A stretch of DNA of 64,000 bases from Atopsyche davidsoni (GCA_022113835.1 JAILWY010000029.1:1994001-2058000), one strand, 5' to 3'. Numbered from the stretch's first letter, positions 1-15,100 are shown. Numbers and translations are program-made. The notes: generated from the sequence alone by a model not told the origin.

Positions 1-67
1 TTACATTTTTAATAAAAAATGCTTCTCACACTCTGCTTATTTATTTTGAGAAATTATTTTTTTGTAG

Positions 68-195
68 GATTTTCTTTTTCTCTGAACCTGGAATCAATTC
101 ATAATTTTAAGGACTCGGGGACCCACTACACCATTTACCTTAAAAAAGAACCACAAACAGACTTGCTGAGTGAGATGGTCTTTGAACTCCTCTGA
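68..195 (+). CDS. Probable last coding exon of an unidentified gene (5' part outside the window)
   Basis: A T-rich tract ending in TTTGTAG (to 67) looks like a splice acceptor. With two nucleotides completing an upstream codon, the frame is open for about 41 codons to the TGA at 193-195. It reads FSFSLNLESIHNF, then SGTHYTIYLKKEP and ends SEMVFELL. The composition is protein-like (mixed polar, charged and hydrophobic residues, no low complexity), unlike the surrounding AT-rich DNA. I do not recognise the family. The rest of the gene would lie to the left. It could be a chance open frame, since 41 codons is short; the acceptor and composition are the only support. Confidence 0.4.
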
Positions 196-2790
196 GGAGG
201 GGCAACCGAAGAAGAAGAGAAGAAAAGAACCGAAGAACTTATTGTTTTACTTTTAATCGAACTTGGGACTGCATAATCAAGCAAGCTTGCTTACCTTTAA
301 ACCACAGTTCATAGTTAATATATTATAAAAGTACTTGGTCAAATTTCATTATAATATTTTTATTAATAGGATATTTATTGTTGATTCCAGTTTTTTATTT
401 TTTGAAACATCGTTAAACCAACAAAATCTTTGTGTAAAATGATACTCAGAATTATAATTTTACGAGAAATAATTTCCGAAACCGGTGAACACATCTTAGG
501 TATCATATTTTTAACAGATGGGCAGTCGGTAAGGTAACATAGGTGAGCATTTAAAAAGAACAATAAGTATAAATACCCAAATGACTAAAATATTATCTTT
601 ATTTGTAAGCACTCTTGCCTTTCAAGGGCGTGATAGATGAAAACGAAAATAATAAAAATTATCATATTTCAGCCATTTGGCTATTCAATATGGAGTATTT
701 CAAATTAAACATTTTGGATTAAAAAAAACACAATGGAGGGTTTCTATAGCGTTGTATTATGTACATTGAGTAAGATATATTTTATATACAAAGGTTGAAA
801 GCTTTTCAAACTAATTCAACAGAATCATCGAGACTTGCTTCGTACCGTCTCACATCACAAACCAAAGGATGGGGTTCTTAGAAAACAGCGTCGCTGGTAC
901 AGTTTATGAATGAGAAACCTTGCAGATATAATAAATATGCTTTTTTAAGACAAACCAAACATCCCTAAATAATAAAAATATATTGTACAGGGGCTGGGTT
1001 AGATAATTCACACTTGATTATAAGACTTATCAATCCAAATTTTTACTCATAAATTAACAAAATTAATTAATAACGACAATGGTAAAAAAAAAAGTGTATG
1101 ATTACAATATCTGATTTTATTATAAGATAACTATTTACTATAATTATAAAAGTTTAAATAATAAATAAATATTTCACTAAAATTTAACGAATTGTAAGTA
1201 CGATTCTTAAAGAATTGTTCGATCATGAGAATCGGTATTGAAATCGAACGATCAATAATAAAATGCTTAATACTTTAAATAAAATAAAACATATCTTGAC
1301 AGATAACTGATTTAAAAAAAATATTAGTTAAATATCAGTGCTGAGTCTTTGAAACCTTTGGACGCAGTATCCGATGCAGGAAAGGCTGTTATAAGAAGAA
1401 AATTAAGTCTTCCGACCAACTAGACCCCCTCGAAATGAAAAGGTTTTTAGTGTCCATCACAGCTCTGCCCCGTCCTTTCGGGTTCTTCAATTAAAGAGAT
1501 GAATCTAAAAGTACGAAGAACTAACAGAACAATCGTAGGGAACATCAATGAGATCGGTGTGGCAACGTTTCGATAAATGAAGGATCATGCATACTGTGTA
1601 ACGGGGATAGGATCACAGAACACCGTTTCTGTCTTGTACGATGTTTGGAAGTTGATTGGTTTTGAATCAATTGTGTCTACCGAGTCCAAGAGATTTTTGA
1701 ATGGTCGATGACCAGAAAATAATTGACATAAATATAAAAATAAATAAGACTGCGAGCAGTGGCAAGTTAGTTTGTGACAAAATCTGTCACAGGTCATTGG
1801 TTTGTGATGTTGTCAGAGTTTGGTACAAGCCCTGTGATTGCATCATTCGTCATAAACATGCCCTGCTGGAAAGGGTGACCTTATTTCTATTGTTGCTTAG
1901 TTGGTAAAGGTGACGTTACACTGAGTGAAATAAACGATTTAATATTTCTAGCATAAAAGTTCTGCGTTATATACGTGTTAAATTATTAATATACTAACAA
2001 TCCAATGGCATGCAGTGTGCTTACTAAGCAATGTATTGAATGCCGTAAAACAGTGTTTCCCGATTAAATTGCTTCACGTTATCCTTCGGAACCCCAGGAT
2101 GATGGAACTCCTGAACAATATTTTTATGATGACAAATCTCTAAATACTTATAGGAATCAAACGCACATAAATTCCTCTATTATTAAAAGCCAAAAAGCTA
2201 ATTAAAAATCATTATCACCACATTGCGGTTGAATCCCTAGAAGCGGCGTGTTCACGTCTGTGTTTTTATAAAACTACGCAAGGGGAGTGCAACGTTACAT
2301 TTCAGTAGTAAAATGCTTAAAGACCCTCAAACTTTACGTCGCAGAGCTCCGGGGTTCCGCAGAACACAGTTGGGGAAGTATTCCTTTATAATACGCCCAT
2401 GACTTATGCTCGTTGTGTTGTTATTAAGCTTGAATGATACATGTGATGTATGAAACCGCTTGGCCACTGCATGCTCTTGTAGTAATGTATAAAATGAATA
2501 AAAAATAATAAGTTAAAAAAATATTGATTCTATGCGCAGTATAGATTGAGGCGACACGTAAAACTTCTTTTGATTGACACGATGAAAAATAACAGCCAAC
2601 TCCAAACTATATCCGTCTCGTCAACAGCCATCAGTTTTGCACAATTGAAATTACAGATTGATAAAATAAAAAAAATGAAGTGAAAAGTAATTCAAGAATA
2701 TTGGACTGCTTGATGTAATAAATAAATAACAAGACCATAAGTCCGAAACCGATGAACTATGTAAGACCTAAGCCAGTGTCTTATTTTGAC
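196..2790. other. Intergenic, no supported gene
   Basis: AT-rich sequence with only short chance frames (about 60-70 codons). It probably contains the 3'UTR of the minus-strand WNK gene towards its right end and polyadenylation-like AATAAA motifs. Apart from the degenerate hAT-like remnant near 2.05-2.39 kb and an AGCCATTTGGCT motif near 672, I see nothing definite. Confidence 0.5.
2052..2385. mobile_element. Degenerate hAT-like MITE remnant
   Basis: The left end reads CAGTGTTTCCC and is followed by TTCGGAACCCC. The right side contains GGGGTTCCGCAGAACACAG followed by TTGGGGAA. The two sides are imperfect inverted copies of each other (a CAGTGTT..GGAACCCC type end), which is typical of decayed hAT-class non-autonomous elements. 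No clean 8-bp target duplication could be found, so the boundaries are approximate. Confidence 0.4.
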
Positions 2791-3114
2791 TTAAAATCTA
2801 CATGAAGAGTGTAACATTTTTAATCCATTGCTAAGCTTCGTATGCGCATAGAAAACTAATCGATGTTGGGTTAACCGCTGGTAGAAATAAAGGTCACTCA
2901 TTCCCAGGAAGGTATCTATGGTCAGAGCCTGCGCACAGGTCGGCAGCGCAGCCTGCGGTGGCGCCTCACAGCGAGCGTGAGAAGCGGCATGGTGGAAGGA
3001 GTACACGCCAGCGCGAGAGCCGCTCATAACTCCACGGGCATTAATGAAAGCAGCACCACCTGCCGGCATATGTCTGCAAAGGATTAAACAATTTTAATTC
3101 CAAATCTGTTGAAT

Positions 3115-6100
3115 TTAGATAATGCCAGAGCTAATCAATACCGTTTTAAAATGTAATAATAAATATTTATAATAATTACTCTTATGAGTGAGCGCCTCTG
3201 TGACCAGAGTGCTGGCCGTGAGCCCGTCAGGGCTGAAGGCCTCTCCAGGCTTGTAGGGGGAGGATGGAGCGAGCGGAGCGTCAGGCGCTGGAGTCCAGCC
3301 GCGCAGGGCTGCGGGAGCCGTATGGTGCAGCTCCTGGAAAGGCCGGAAGGAGCCGTCGGGCCACGCCAGTAAGTCCAGTGTGCCGTCAATCACACAGCAT
3401 GTGGAGTCGCGCGACACGTCCAGCACTAGCGTAGCTGTGGCGGCGCCGACTGAAAACACGTAAAGTGTATCATTATACAGAAGAAATTTAAAAAAAAAAC
3501 TTCACAGGGCACAGGAGCTGCTGAAGTCTCCGGGGGTTGTACCTGGCAAGTGGTGAGCGGGGCGGTTGGCAGGCTGGCAGAGCAGGTCAGCGGGGTCGAT
3601 GACAGTGGCGGGCGCGTGATGGAAGGGCTCATGGATGAGGTAGTGGCGGGCGCGCTGCGGGTCTGTCACTACAAACGTGTCCGATGTCTCCTCCAGGGAC
3701 GAGTTGTTGTCAGCACACGACAACTCATCTAGGTCTATCTTGAGACTGGACTTTCCTGGAATTTAAAGCAATATTAATATCTTCAAATGATAAACCACCC
3801 CACTCCATTGGTAGCAACGATGAGTAAACTCATGATATAAAATAATTATTATCAGGAATAAGACAAAATCTTAAAACGATTTAGTTTTAACACAGTTTAA
3901 AGAAGTTACCTTGGAAGAGATGCGAGTCGGAGATGCAGAGGTCATGGTCGGGAACTCGAGCTACTGGCAGTAGCGTGAGGCGACCGTACGCCCACGGGGC
4001 AGCTCCTGCAACCACAAGAAGATAAACGTTTAGCTATCTAAACTTCAATGAGAACAGTAACTGCTTCCAACCTTTACATCGCACATCGCTTGTGATGTCT
4101 CCTGAAGAAGTTTTTTTCGTGGTCGTGGATTCGTGATTAATGCTTTGAGATAGAAATCAGAAGCAATTTATGGGTTTTGGCTGCAACATGTAAATGATAA
4201 CATATACAAGTGGTAACTTACCAGAAGTATGACGCAGTGAAGAGACGCTATCGCTGTGCATGGCCTCCTCCTGAAACAGCAGCAACAACGTTACAAACAT
4301 TTTTTAAAACAGTAGTTTTTTTGTCTGGTAGATAATTCTATATAAGAAAGATTCTTTTAATTTTATCTTTTCACCCACACTCAAATACCTTGAAAATGGA
4401 GACTATAAGAGTAGGAGATCGCAAAGAATGGGGCGAACAGGCGAGTAAAGTAATTAAGTGTAAGCACAAATGACGTGTATAAAAACTCACATGATGGTCT
4501 GTGGGCATGGGTGGCGGCGTCAGCAGCTCGCTTCCAGCCAGGCCCACGTGCACGCCGACTCCCCCTACCTACCGACACAAGCACAACCGACTTCAGCCAT
4601 CACTTACTTAGTTATTAGAGTTGTTACTAGGGATGATTCCTGAAGATGGTCCGGAAACGTCGAAAGACATGAACCACGACGTTGCACAGCACCCAAGAAT
4701 AATTTATTAAATGAACATGTAACGTGAAAAGTTTTACAACGCTTATCAAGCATCGAGCGTACCTTGTCTCTGAGACCCAGCCCGGGCTTGTGGTGGGAGC
4801 GGTAGTTGAGGTTGATCTTGGAGAGCTCGTGCTCCAGGTCGGAGAGGTGCGCCACCGTCCGTCGCCCCTTTTGCTGTTGCTGCTGCAGGTTGCTGGTGCT
4901 GTCGTGCAGCTGCAACATCACACAAATCGTTTCACTTGTTCGTAAGCGATGCATCCACCATGTTAAATGACATCACCAAAATTTCTTACGTATAATAAGA
5001 AAGGTTGGGTTACCTTGTCCACGCTAAGTGTCTGTGCGGTGCCACGGTTCGTCGGAGACATGAGAGGACTGCACGACACCTCCGAGGGGGACTGTGGCGA
5101 AAGAGGCCCCTGAATATTTAAAAAATGAACTCAAATTGCGGCCTCTCCCACTCCTTGAACGTGGACTCGCAAGTTGCACTGCACTGTAACACTGCATTGC
5201 AACCGATTTATTTCAGATAGTACACTTACAGAGATGGAAGCAAGCTTGGCTTGCAGTGCGAGCATGTAGGCGTCGTACGTCTGCCCCTTGTGCTGGCCTC
5301 TTGGTCGTTGGTCTGCTCCTGGAAAAAAGCTACGATTTAAACGGTTCCCTCGAACAAAATACAATATCTCAAGACGTGTTTATGCAGAGCTGAATTATCC
5401 ACCTGGAAGTCATCGACCTTGAAGATAAGAAACTTAAACCTTCTACATATATTGAAAATCTATAAATAATAATGTATTATTGTGACAAGTGTAAAATAAG
5501 TATTATGTGCTATTTTGCAGTGGAAGGATGAAGTGAGGTTAAGTTGAATATGAATTCAGCAGACGTACCAACGAGGGTGGGCGGGTGGAACGCCGGCAGC
5601 AGGTCGGGCGAGGCACCGCCCGCCAACTCATACAGGTCTGCAACATTAGTGTGTTAGTCAAGCCACGCCATGCAGTCAGTAATCAGTCACCAGTTCTATC
5701 AAGACGCTGTTTGTGATACACGTGTAACGTTCGAACTTTTGTAATTATTTTTCTCCCGCTATATTAATCTGAATTACCCGTTTTCAGAGTTTTATAATGA
5801 AACTAGACGGCTTAGGGCTTTGATTAATTGTTAATAACAAAACTCCGTAAGAGTACAAGGTCGTTAGTAGAAGAGGTAGATAGGCATGGTTTTGAAGGTC
5901 GCGGCCGTGTGAAACTTATTATATCTCTAGAATTTGTCTTGCTGTGTACAAAGATGTTAAAGAAGCCCTGCATCATAGAGAGTTTTCATTTCCATTGAAT
6001 TCGGAGACAATTTATAATTTGGACTAAGCTCATTGCTTTACTGAGATTCATATCCTATACTTCATGGCGGGAAAATAAGCATCGTAAAGTAAGAAAGTCA

Positions 6101-9100
6101 GAGATTAGAACAGGTTAGTTTAGATTTCCTCGCAATCAGGTTATCAGATCTGGTTCAGTACTCACTGGCGGATCTAAGCAGGTTCTGATGCTGGGTGTTC
6201 CTCAAGTAGACTCCTTGCAGCAGCTGTTGGTTGGTGGCTTGTCTGGAATTCAAAAATATACATTTACCACCATGGTCAGTTGGGAAACATTTGACCATCT
6301 TAACCTCAAATAAAAAGAGATTGAGCAAAAGAAATTTCTCATTTACAATCAATAATGGAAAACACTTACCCTCTCAAATTCTGCTGTAGTAGCATCCTCG
6401 ATAGATTCTCGTTGGACATGATAGGCGGTGGCGCCATGGCCAAGGCTGGTTCCGCCAGCCCCAGGGTCGGCATCAGAGGTCCCCCGTACCCCAGCTGCCC
6501 GGAGATGGACACTTGCAAGGGGGCCATGAAGTTAGTGGACTCCCTCTGGTAGTTCAGCATCGGCGCCACATTCCCAACAGTGCCCTGAGCATTGAAAAAG
6601 TTCTGGATCTGAGGATGGTTGGCCATATTTATCAGCTGGCTGGCCTGTGGAGTCAGCTGCGGCGTCCTCCTTTGTGGCGGCTCAAATACAGGCTGAACCG
6701 GGACACTCTCTGCGTCCTTTTTTTCGACAACTGCCTCCGTGATCTGCGTCACCGAATCAGGAATATTCTGATGTTCTTGCACACCGTTCATTTTTAAATG
6801 CGGCACCGGTTGCTGTTTGAGCGGATCCTCATTGACTTTGCTGACTCTAAACTTGGAGATTTTTTTTTCTGTGCTCTTGACGGCATCGGAATACGTTGTG
6901 ATGGAATTCATGACTGTGTCGGCCAAACCCGTTTTATCGAGATTGGGTATTTCTTTCTTGGGTGTTGGCGGGGCTGACGAGGATGCCAGCTCTGCGGCCA
7001 GCGCGGCCTTAACCGTGTCATTGGCCACGGGGCTGATCAAAAATCTTGATATTTTTCTGACCGGTTCAGGTCGCAGTTTCTTGTTGTCCACTGCTACAGG
7101 TTCTTCTTTCTTGACCTCCGTACTTTCCGCCGGTAGGTCTAGCTGAGGGACATCGACAGACGCGCCACTAACACCGTCACCAGGAGACTTTACCGAGGGC
7201 TGATTAGCTTGACTAGATTGGTTGCCTTCAGTTAAATGCTGTGTCGGTTCATCAACTCTCGTTTCCGTATTACCCATATTGGTGTCTGATTTTTCAACAC
7301 TTTCGTCAACATTAATAACCGTCGATCTGTCCACGGCAGTATTATCTTTAACTAGACTATTTACACCCTCAACGCGATTATAGTCGCAACCGTCTATTTC
7401 AACGACACTTTGCACATCCTGACTTGAAACATCCGACAGTTCTCCAACGCCGGACAGGTCCGAGATGGAAGTATCACCCAAGCTTTCAACATTTGACATA
7501 TCCAGGGTGGGCATGGATTCATCTAGGATATTTCCGGTGACATTTGCAGGGTTTTCTTTTTCTAAATTACTTCCGTTTTCCTCTAGCATATCATTGGTGG
7601 GCGTCTTGGATTCAGTGGGCAGTGGTAGAATTGTCTCCCCGACTGCTACTCCGAGTGGTACAGGATCATAGACAAGATCGGAGATGAGAAGATGATCATG
7701 ACTTGCTGTGGGAGTGGTGCATTCTGAGTTGTCCTGATTGGAATCTGTTAGATTTTCTTCTTTCTCTGTGTTTTCAGAGTCATAGTCCGTCTGAAAATAA
7801 CGTTGAACTCAGTTAATTTGTACAGATCATATTATGGTTGCTAGATTAACGCAGTGCAGCTAAGTGGAGTGTACCTTGTCGTTGAGGCTAAGGCGCAGGG
7901 AGGGCGGGGGAGGCAGCTGAGGGAGAGTGTCGGGCTTGGCTGCCAGCTGCGCTGCAATGTGGCGTACCAGTTCTATGAAGGCCGCACTCTGCGACTCTGG
8001 CAGCAGCGTGTTAGACACCTGATGAAACCCAATATAAAGTTAGTAACTAACGCATTCATTAACTTAGTTATTTTTATTCGGTATTATATTAAATAAAGTA
8101 TGAATAGATAATTTTTTATTCATGAGTACAGGCAAATATATAAAAATTAATTGACATTTTTCGTATTAAAAAAAGATTTGACTGACCAGGTTGGCGGCGA
8201 TCTCTTCAGGGTTGACGTCTCCGACGTCAAACTTGAAGGTTACGGTCTTGGATTTGGACTCCAGCTGGCACTCCACAGAGGGCCCGGCCAGCGCCAGCAC
8301 ACTGAGGCGTGGCCAGCCACCCGTGGAAGCACTGCGGTCAGCTCGTCGCCGCTTGCTGCGCTTTTTCTCTACTGCAATAAATAATGAGTTTATTTTCAAA
8401 TTATTTTTTTCTAATTACTTTTTTTATGAACATATAACTATTTTTTTATAAGTAAATAATAATGTAGTATTTGGGAACCTTCTTGTGGGGGAGTGGAGTC
8501 TTCAGCGGGCGCAGGGGCGCTGGATTCTGGATCTTGCAAGGGCGTACCCTCATGGCTGGAGGCGCGCGACAAGGTTGCCCCCGAGGAGCCGCGACTGGAG
8601 GCCAGATCGCTTGTTACAACGCGAGCTCCACCTTCCGTCGTGGTGCCACTTGGAGCCGCAAGCTGAGTCCCTGGAGGCTGGAATGACATGATACATTTAT
8701 TTTCAATCATAGTAATACTCCTCAGAGGGCCTCGTCTTTATGGTTTGTTATAATCAGACAAACATATATTACGATTCGTACTTCTGTCAAAAAAATGGAT
8801 TGATATTTACCTGCTGTTGCTGGTTGGCAACGATGGCGGCCATCTGTTGCTGCAGAGCCTGTTGGTTGATCTGGTCTACGCCGGACGAGATCTGCTGCTG
8901 CTGGAGTAACTGGATCTGCTGCTGCTGGTCCGGATAAGTCATACCGAGCAGTTGCTGTTGCTGATACGGATCCATGGGCAGGAAGTTCTGTATCTGCTCC
9001 TGCTGGGGCAGCATGGCCTGCTGCTGAAACTGCTGCTGCTGCAAGAGTTGCTGTTGCTGATGCAATATGTGTTGCTGCTGCGCCAACGTTTGCAGTTCGA

Positions 9101-12100
9101 TGGCATTGATGATTTGCTGCTGCTGTTCACTGGTAGGCTGCGCGTCACTCTGACTTTGTTCTGAAACTTGACGGTAGAAAGCTTGCTGCTGCGTGTTCAG
9201 CAGATCGTCAAGTTGCTGCTGCGGTGTGACAAAATTGTTTTGATTTGTCAACCACGTGTAGTTTTTTTGGTCAATCATCTGCTGCTGTGCCTGCAACTGT
9301 AGCTCTTGCGCCAGCAGTTGTTGTTGGTATTGATGCATGTCCAACGTCTGCCCTTGCTGCATAATTTGCTGTTGGGCCAGCATCTGCTGATGCATCATAG
9401 CTTGCTTCTGTTGATTTATCTGCAGCTGAGTCAACACAGGGAGTTGCTGTTGACCCAAACTCGGAGAATCAAGCGAACCGTAACCGATTGAATTGGCGAT
9501 TTGAGAATTCTGCTGTTGAAAAGAACCCTGGGGCTGCTGCGGCTGAAGAGTCATGTCTTGCTCAACAGTGTCTTCTGTAGCATTTTGGACAGTCTGCTCT
9601 TGATCTCCATCATTTTTTTGGATAACCACATTATCCTGTTTGTGAATAATCTGTGTCAGAACGTTCTGCAGTTGTTGTAATGACGGATCCAAGATTTGGT
9701 TCTGTCCGACTTGATTGACGTTAGAATTGTTTTCGACAGACAACTGCTGCTCATTTTGTTGGTGCTGCTGTTGCTGCTGAGCATTTGTGAGTTGCTGATT
9801 TTGAATTTGCTGATGCAAAATCTGTTCTCTCATAAAATTTTGCTGATTGATCAATTCTTGTTGGTTCGCAGCCATCATAAAATTTTGAGCAAATTGCTGC
9901 TGGACGCCATTCTGATCTAGCAGCATTTGCTGTTGCATATTTTGGTCGAGAAACATCTGCTGCTGCATGTTTTGATCTAGGAACATCTGCTGCTGCTGGT
10001 TCAGCATCGTCTGATCTTCGGTCATGAGAGACGGGGACATCCTGGCTTGCTGCAGCAGGTTCTGATGGAAGAGCTGCTGCAGTGTATTCTCATCGGTGTT
10101 TGCGAGCTGCTGGTGAAGTTGCTGCTGCAAGATCGCCGTTTGCTGCGCTTGTATCAGCTGCTGTTGATGGTCGATCCTGCAATATGAATAACATCCATGA
10201 GTTAAACGTGGTTTGGGGCATTTGATCGAGGTTCGTTAAGTTCCACTTCGTGAGTGAGACTCCGTGAGGTTCGACACTATATGGGCAGTTTTGGAGTAAT
10301 CTCACATTATTTGGCAAGATTTTAAAAGATAAGATACTAAGAAACACTATTTTGCCAAAGTCTCATGAATTTGAAAAATTCAAAAGTATAACAAATAAAT
10401 AATTACTTGCAATAGTATATTTATACAGAAGGGTTTAGCATTCCACTGTTTATGCGTGTAAACGTGAAATTCGGCACTCACCAATGCTGCTGGTGCGAGG
10501 AGGCCTGCAGGTATTGCTGCTGCCCTCCGGAGGAGTAGCCCTGCGACTGGCCTTGTGGCGTCCCCATCTAAAAGACAAACAATGCCACCGCCATCAGTCA
10601 ACCGCACAAAAAAACTACTTCTAAATAAATCAACAAACTGTATAGCACTTTTATTTCCATCGCTCAATAAAAGGCAATAACTTCAATTCATACTTTTTTG
10701 GTCTGATTATTGGCGGGTATTAGAAAAATAGATCAATTAGAGATGAATATGCATACTTGTCCTTGGTGGTAGTTAGTAGGCTGGTAGTCCTGCGGTAGCT
10801 GGTGGTGGTGGCGAAGGTCAGGCTGGGCGTTGAGCATTTTGGCCTGCCGCAGCTGCTGCTCCAGTAGGAGTTGCTGCTGCTGCTGCATACTCTCCTGCTC
10901 TTGGTTGAAAAGCAACTGGGCTTTTCTTTCCGACCGCTCCCTGTAGTATATAAAAAAAAAATTCCAATCCAATTGATAGCTGCAGATTTTTAATTGACTC
11001 ATAATTCGATAACTTCAGACGATGCACTTTTTTTGACTACCGACGTACCTGTTGAGGCTGATGAGTTGCGACTTGAGCAGCTTGTATACGATGCGGGTGT
11101 CCTCCTCCATGATGAAGCCGGACTTGCCCATCTCATTGGCCACGCCCTCGCAGTCGTCGTGGAGAATGTCGAACTCAAACTGGATGGCCTCGTTCTCCTT
11201 GTGCGTGTACGACCTGCGATCCGGCACGAGCCAATCAAACTCAACGACCAACACATTTGCAAATGAAACAAAACTTCATCGGAAGGCCAGAGCGATCAGA
11301 ACTAAACAGCCGTCAAGTCTTGCCCACATTCTTTAGTCACATTGCATACAATTGTCGTAACATACGCACACCTCTTGATTTCTGCATCCTGGTGCCGTAT
11401 CCAATTTGACTACTGTAGCTCTGTTCCAATTATACTTGGCTATAAAATATGAAAATCATTTCACAGTAGCAAAAATAAAGCTTCCAAAATACAAGGGAAA
11501 ATTAGTTCTCACCTCTTCTTGGGATCGATGATCTTGAGCCGGAACTGGACGTTGGTGATATCGGAGGAGATAACGAGGTCCCTAGACACTAGCTCCAGCC
11601 GCAGACCGATGTCCTCGCCAAAGAACTCATGATTTAACAGCTCCTTCATGGCAGGCCTGCAAACATTTTTTTAACAATATAGTAGCTTGGTATGTGGGTA
11701 GTTGATAAGTTTAGAGAAAAAGTCTTGCAAGCCGTTACCTGTCCGCCCTGTTGGGTTTGATGCAGGATTCTATAATGAACTTCACCTCCGGGTTTTGGAC
11801 CTTTTCAAAGCTCTGCGGTTTTACGCCCTGAAATAAAAAAAAAAAAATTCAAGTTATAATAATTTCATTTGACTGTTTGTTCTCAGACATTCAGGACCAA
11901 GTACTGATAATAACAAAAACGAACAAAATCGAAGGTTGGTGAAGCAAAGTATTTAATTATGACTTAGAAAATTAGTAAATAAACAAAACAATAACTCAAT
12001 GTTAAAACTACACCGTTTTAATTTTTTTTTTGGTAGGACGGCTATACTATAATATAAACTCTTAATTGTTTCGCGACAAGTGATATTTCTCTCGAGATCG

Positions 12101-15100
12101 AAATATAATAAATACCATGCCTTATTTATCGAAATAAAAGTTTGAGGAGTTCTGGTAAAAATAAAATACTATCATATCTATAAAGTTCCTTTGTTACAAA
12201 GAGTATTGTTAAAATCACGTACAAGCGATACCAAAGTCTAATAAATAAGCCCGCAGATGTGATTTACTTTAAGTGGAAGCGTGTAAGAGTTAACATTGTT
12301 TCTTAGAAGTTGATTCCGTGTGGCAAAAAAAAATCCAACCAAAAAGTTTATTGCTTGATCAGTATTTGCATTATTTTCTAATAATTAAAATAATGCGGAA
12401 AATTGGCATTTTCGTTGGAAGAATACTTTTGTTGACTTCGGCAGTGTGTTTGATAGACGGTACTTAAGCAAATGTGAATTTTTGAGCATAACAAGATGTA
12501 ACAAGTCAGACACGGCCACAGTTACATCTGAGCTTGCCTATCTACCTTTACCAGTGTATTTAAAAGCTTCCAATTCACATTTTCCAAATGTGGATTTTTC
12601 CTGGTTGTGGATTAAAGATACGCAAAAAAATTATAATAAAGAAGAAATCTCTCTTTGGGTTTTAAATTAATTTTTTTTTTCCGATTACAGCGCAAAAATG
12701 TGACCCTGTAGCACTGGAGAACGGAACGATCCGCCTTTCTATGAATTCTATGCGGGTGACCTTCACATGCAAAATCGGCTTCAAGTTGCTCGGCGCCATT
12801 GCAGCAGAATGCGTGGCCGGAGAGTGGAACCGAGATATTCCAACTTGTCAGAGTGAGTGTGCTGATCAATTGTTAGTTTCGAAGCGTTGCAAATTTGTGA
12901 CAGTTCTTTGTTGGTTTGTAAAGTCATTTTCCTTTCATATATTGATAGACAACCAATCCAAAAGTCATACTGCTTACAGGGATTGGATGTGAAACGATAG
13001 AGCTGGAGAATGGTGCCGTGGTGTACCTCAGGCAGAAAACTAACGCCAAGTTCCGTTGCAACACTGGATACAAGCTAATCGGAGCCAAGGACAGCTTTTG
13101 TATCGATAACGAATGGAATACCACTGTACCCACTTGTTCTGGTAAACATCCAGTTTTAACTACTATGAATAGGTTTACGATGACTAAACGATTGAGACCA
13201 CAGTATAAAAAATCGACTTTTCAAGGTCGTTTCAAATTCTTTACAAAGAGATGTATTGATATTAACTATTTTCTGAAATATTTTTCAATAGATGAATTTG
13301 ACGATTTCCATTCTAGTGATAGGTTGCCCGCCGCTGCCAGACTTGAAGAACGGGAAGATCAACTACCAGAAGATGACGGTTGCGAAGATTCGTTGCAACA
13401 TTGGGTACACCCTGCAGGGACCCGCAGAAGTCAACTGTGTTGATGACGCTTGGGAGAGTACGCTTTTTTCCTGTGTAGGTAGGTGAAATTATATAAACAC
13501 TGAGCGATGGTTATTGCTTCTAACGCATGCACGATAGTCTATTCCACACCAAAAATTATCGATGTACACATATCAGATATGAGAACGAGCAGTTGTATTT
13601 GTTATTTGTTTTCCAGAGAACGACAAATCCCCAGGAAGATCGTCCGGTAGATCTGCAGGGCGAGGTAGAGTGGGCGGGAGAAACGCTGGTGGTGCGGCTT
13701 CCCCCGACGCGGATCAGGAGGCCGCTCTCCGGGAGCAGATCCTCAAGAAGATAGACCGAGTCATGATTGTGTTTTTCAAGAACAAAAATGACGATAAAGA
13801 ATGAATCAAACATTATTACATAAAAAGTCTACATTTATTAAGAGGAAATTTACTTGCGTGTAATTTGGAACTCATCACAAAAAAAGAGCTATTTTTTACG
13901 AGGCTATGAATACTCATGCATCAAATATGAACAGCGAAATCGGCTGGGAGATTACAATAATTTTTGTTTGTGGGCGCTTTCACCTTTCAATCATTTTGCC
14001 TGAAGAAACCTTTGAAAGACGAAAGTGTTCACAAATAAAAATGATCTCAATCTCCGAGTCATTTGCTTATTCATATATGTTGTTTATGGATTATTAGAAA
14101 TTAAACCGGTACATTATTATCTGTAGCCGTAAATAAATCTACAAGTTTTATTATTGATTCCCACTTTCTCTCCGAACCATATTTATCTAAAAAATCTAAG
14201 ATGTAATCCACAACCATATATGGTCTTTATTCTTGGACACGTCTTGTACGTCAACATTGAGATACTAGAATTATTAAAGATGATAAAAAAAGGTAACAAT
14301 AATAATAAGTGTTTGGGACGAAGAAGAATCAAGTCCCCTGTTTAAATAATCTTGATGGTTGGCACACTCACCGAGACAACCTTCTTGTATATCTGGGCCG
14401 GGCCGCTGCATTCGCTGTAGGGGTATTCTCCGGTGGCCATCTCTAGCATGCACATGCCGAAAGCATACACATCTACCGACTCGTCGTAGTGCTCCTCGTA
14501 CATCTCCGGCGCCATGAACTCCGGGGTACCTGCAAATGGAAAGTCAAGGTCATTTTACACGAGCGACTTTCTAATTTATCACTAGTGTTTAATTCATCGA
14601 AGCCATTTTCTAGTGTTTTGATTTGTAGCGCATTTCTTACCGATGACTGATTTGGCAAAGCTTCTGTTCTTGAGTGTGGCCAGGCCGAGATCCCCGATTT
14701 TGACGCTGCCCGTGGTTCCAGTGATGAAGATGTTGTCACACTTCAAGTCTCGGTGGATGATGGGCGGTGCCCGAGAGTGCAGGAAGTTCAGCCCCTTGAG
14801 GATCTGCCGGCACCATGACTTCAGCACCTTTGGATTTATCTTTTTGAAGCGCCGAAGATACCTGCGATAAGAGTGAACGATGGTGAATCTGACATCAGCG
14901 AAATTGAAAAAAAAATGTACTTGACTAGTCGCATGAATAATGTAAAATAACTCACGCCTTGAGGGTGCCAGACAGCATGAGCTCTGTGATGAGTACGATG
15001 TTCTTCTTTTTAGCGACAGTGACCTCCCAGTAGTTATAGAAGCGTACGATGTTAGGGTGTTGCAGTTTCTTCAGCATCTCAGCTTCCTCCCGAAACCGAA

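Noticed and set aside
8952..9920. Leucine-rich + strand frames such as [17 protein letters not shown]
   Set aside because: Complement of the Gln-rich WNK exon, not membrane proteins.
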